Origin: JAAYRQ01 sp035647235 | GTDB taxonomy: Bacteria > Bacillota > Syntrophomonadia > Syntrophomonadales > Syntrophomonadaceae | Length of the DNA stretch: 64,000 bases | Assembly: GCA_964514235.1 (NCBI GenBank) | Contig: CAZEPV010000007.1 | Span: 1 to 64,000 of the forward strand | Direction: 5' to 3' | In this document: positions 63,047 through 64,000 of the stretch, piece by piece | How the letters are laid out: each line of letters starts with the position of its first letter | Numbering within the stretch: the first letter of the stretch is position 1 | Program-made: the position numbers and the translations under genes | The notes under the pieces: model-generated | Told to the model about the DNA's origin: nothing | The model's database searches: none | Seen by the model: the letters and a program-made list of their open reading frames with translations, nothing else

Positions 63047-64000
63047 CTGGACACTCTATATTTACAGACAGATGCTATAAAGCCAAATATAAGCTTGTTG
63101 CAAAAGGCAGCCAACCTATTAATGGAGGGCAAGTTAGTGGCCTTTCCTACAGAAACGGTCTATGGTTTGGGAGCTGTAATTTCTAATGATAAAGCTCTGA
63201 GGGAGATTTTTAAGATTAAGAGTAGACCTTTGACTAATCCTTTGTTAGTTCATATTGGCAATCTGTCTCAAATTGAACAAATAGCTGTAAAGATTCCTGA
63301 TAGTGCGGTTAAACTAATGGAGGAATTTTGGCCTGGTCCCCTTTCGCTGATTTTATCCAAACACCCCAATATTTCGCCTCTTATTACTGGAAATACTGGT
63401 AAAGTGGGCTTAAGAATGCCTGCCCATCAGGTGGCTTTAAAATTGATAAATTTATCGGGACCACTTGCGGCTACTAGTGCTAATATATCTAGCCGACCCA
63501 GCCCCACTGAGGCTAAACACGTTTTAGATGACTTAGCGGGGAAAATTGCAGCTCTAATAGATGCTGGACCAACAGGACTGGGGATTGAATCCACGATTAT
63601 TGATTTGAGTGACACCAGCCCTAAAATTTTGCGTTTAGGGGGAATTTTAGTAGAGGAGATTGAGGAAACTATAGGTGTTAGGCTCCCGATAGTGGACAAG
63701 GCTCCTAGTGACACTTATATAAGCCAGGTTGAAATTGTCTTGAGTGAAGATACCTATAATTTTGAAGAAAAGATAAGGAATTATTTGCGCGAAAACAAGA
63801 AAGTTGGAATTGTTCATAATAACTACTTTTCCAAACATATAGTTAGTAAGATAGATAAGGTATATGAGTTAAATATTAGTTACCCTAGTGGAGAATTTTT
63901 CGCACTGCTGCGAGACGCTAAGGAAAATGGCTTAGATGTCTTGATATTTGCTCCATTTCCACCTGATTTAAAAGGGGTTAATAGGGCTTTGTTAGATAGG
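63047..64000 (+). CDS. tsaC2: L-threonylcarbamoyladenylate synthase, 3' end cut by the window
   Basis: Sua5/YwlC enzyme that makes threonylcarbamoyl-AMP for the t6A modification of tRNAs reading ANN codons. The YrdC domain has VAFPTETVYGLGA, SRPLTNPLLVHI, EFWPGPLSLIL, GLRMPAHQVAL and AATSANISSRPSPT; a C-terminal Sua5 domain begins after about residue 215 and runs off the window. No stop occurs over 318 codons. No ATG, GTG or TTG stands near the expected N-terminus; CTG 63047, with AAGGGG seven bases upstream, is the best start. The ywlC position after prmC is conserved in Firmicutes. Confidence 0.9.
   Translation, partial: MDTLYLQTDAIKPNISLLQKAANLLMEGKLVAFPTETVYGLGAVISNDKALREIFKIKSRPLTNPLLVHIGNLSQIEQIAVKIPDSAVKLMEEFWPGPLSLILSKHPNISPLITGNTGKVGLRMPAHQVALKLINLSGPLAATSANISSRPSPTEAKHVLDDLAGKIAALIDAGPTGLGIESTIIDLSDTSPKILRLGGILVEEIEETIGVRLPIVDKAPSDTYISQVEIVLSEDTYNFEEKIRNYLRENKKVGIVHNNYFSKHIVSKIDKVYELNISYPSGEFFALLRDAKENGLDVLIFAPFPPDLKGVNRALLDR

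Overview
The window looks like a chromosomal segment of a low-GC Gram-positive bacterium, most likely a Clostridia-type member of the Bacillota. The reasons are strong AGGAGG-type ribosome binding sites, many TTG and GTG starts, heavy use of AGG (Arg) and ATA (Ile), an S-box (SAM-I) riboswitch, S-layer homology (SLH) proteins, an LrgAB pair, and the Firmicutes order rpoE-like/pyrG/fba/tal/glpX/rho/rpmE/DUF1385/prfA/prmC/sua5. No species can be named from the sequence alone. It is a draft scaffold: two runs of exactly 100 N (2600-2699, 5378-5477) divide it into three contigs.

Layout. 1-2599: the end of a TRAP transporter operon (DctQ, DctM) followed by a degraded group II intron running into the first gap. 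2700-2919: the truncated end of what looks like an insertion sequence. 2920-5321: a FAD oxidoreductase, an Ogt repair methyltransferase and a compact endonuclease V. 5694-13435: housekeeping genes (HtrA, RlmH, AsnS, MsrAB, YitT, GlnS, WalJ). 13461-15933: a methionine operon (metY-metA) behind a clear promoter and a SAM-I riboswitch with its terminator. 16116-22742: an SLH surface protein, a cyclophilin, a DUF1700 membrane protein, LrgAB and a membrane-anchored HD-GYP-like protein.

22833-39913 is the least ordinary region. It holds a 932-aa secreted protein with roughly 160-residue internal repeats, an acyl-CoA ligase, a methyltransferase and a 70-aa helix-turn-helix-like protein. These are followed by a tight co-directional set: a 2095-aa secreted protein made of about a dozen IPT/TIG-like modules plus a fibronectin-III-like module, a 556-aa secreted beta-rich protein, a 501-aa protein with C-terminal SLH domains, and a membrane-anchored M1 metallopeptidase. 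I read this as one cell-envelope assembly in which the SLH protein supplies the wall anchor. Function is not known.

40378-64000 is mostly conserved core: argS, an RpoE-like HARE-domain protein, an MBL hydrolase, pyrG, a FemAB-family transferase with a divergent alanine racemase, SppA, a YIP1-family protein, the fba/tal/glpX/rho carbon and termination block, a LysM-M23 wall peptidase, a radical SAM protein, a YhaM-like nuclease, two flavoproteins, rpmE with a textbook promoter, DUF1385, prfA, prmC and a sua5 gene cut by the window end. No tRNA, rRNA, CRISPR array, prophage or intact transposase was seen.
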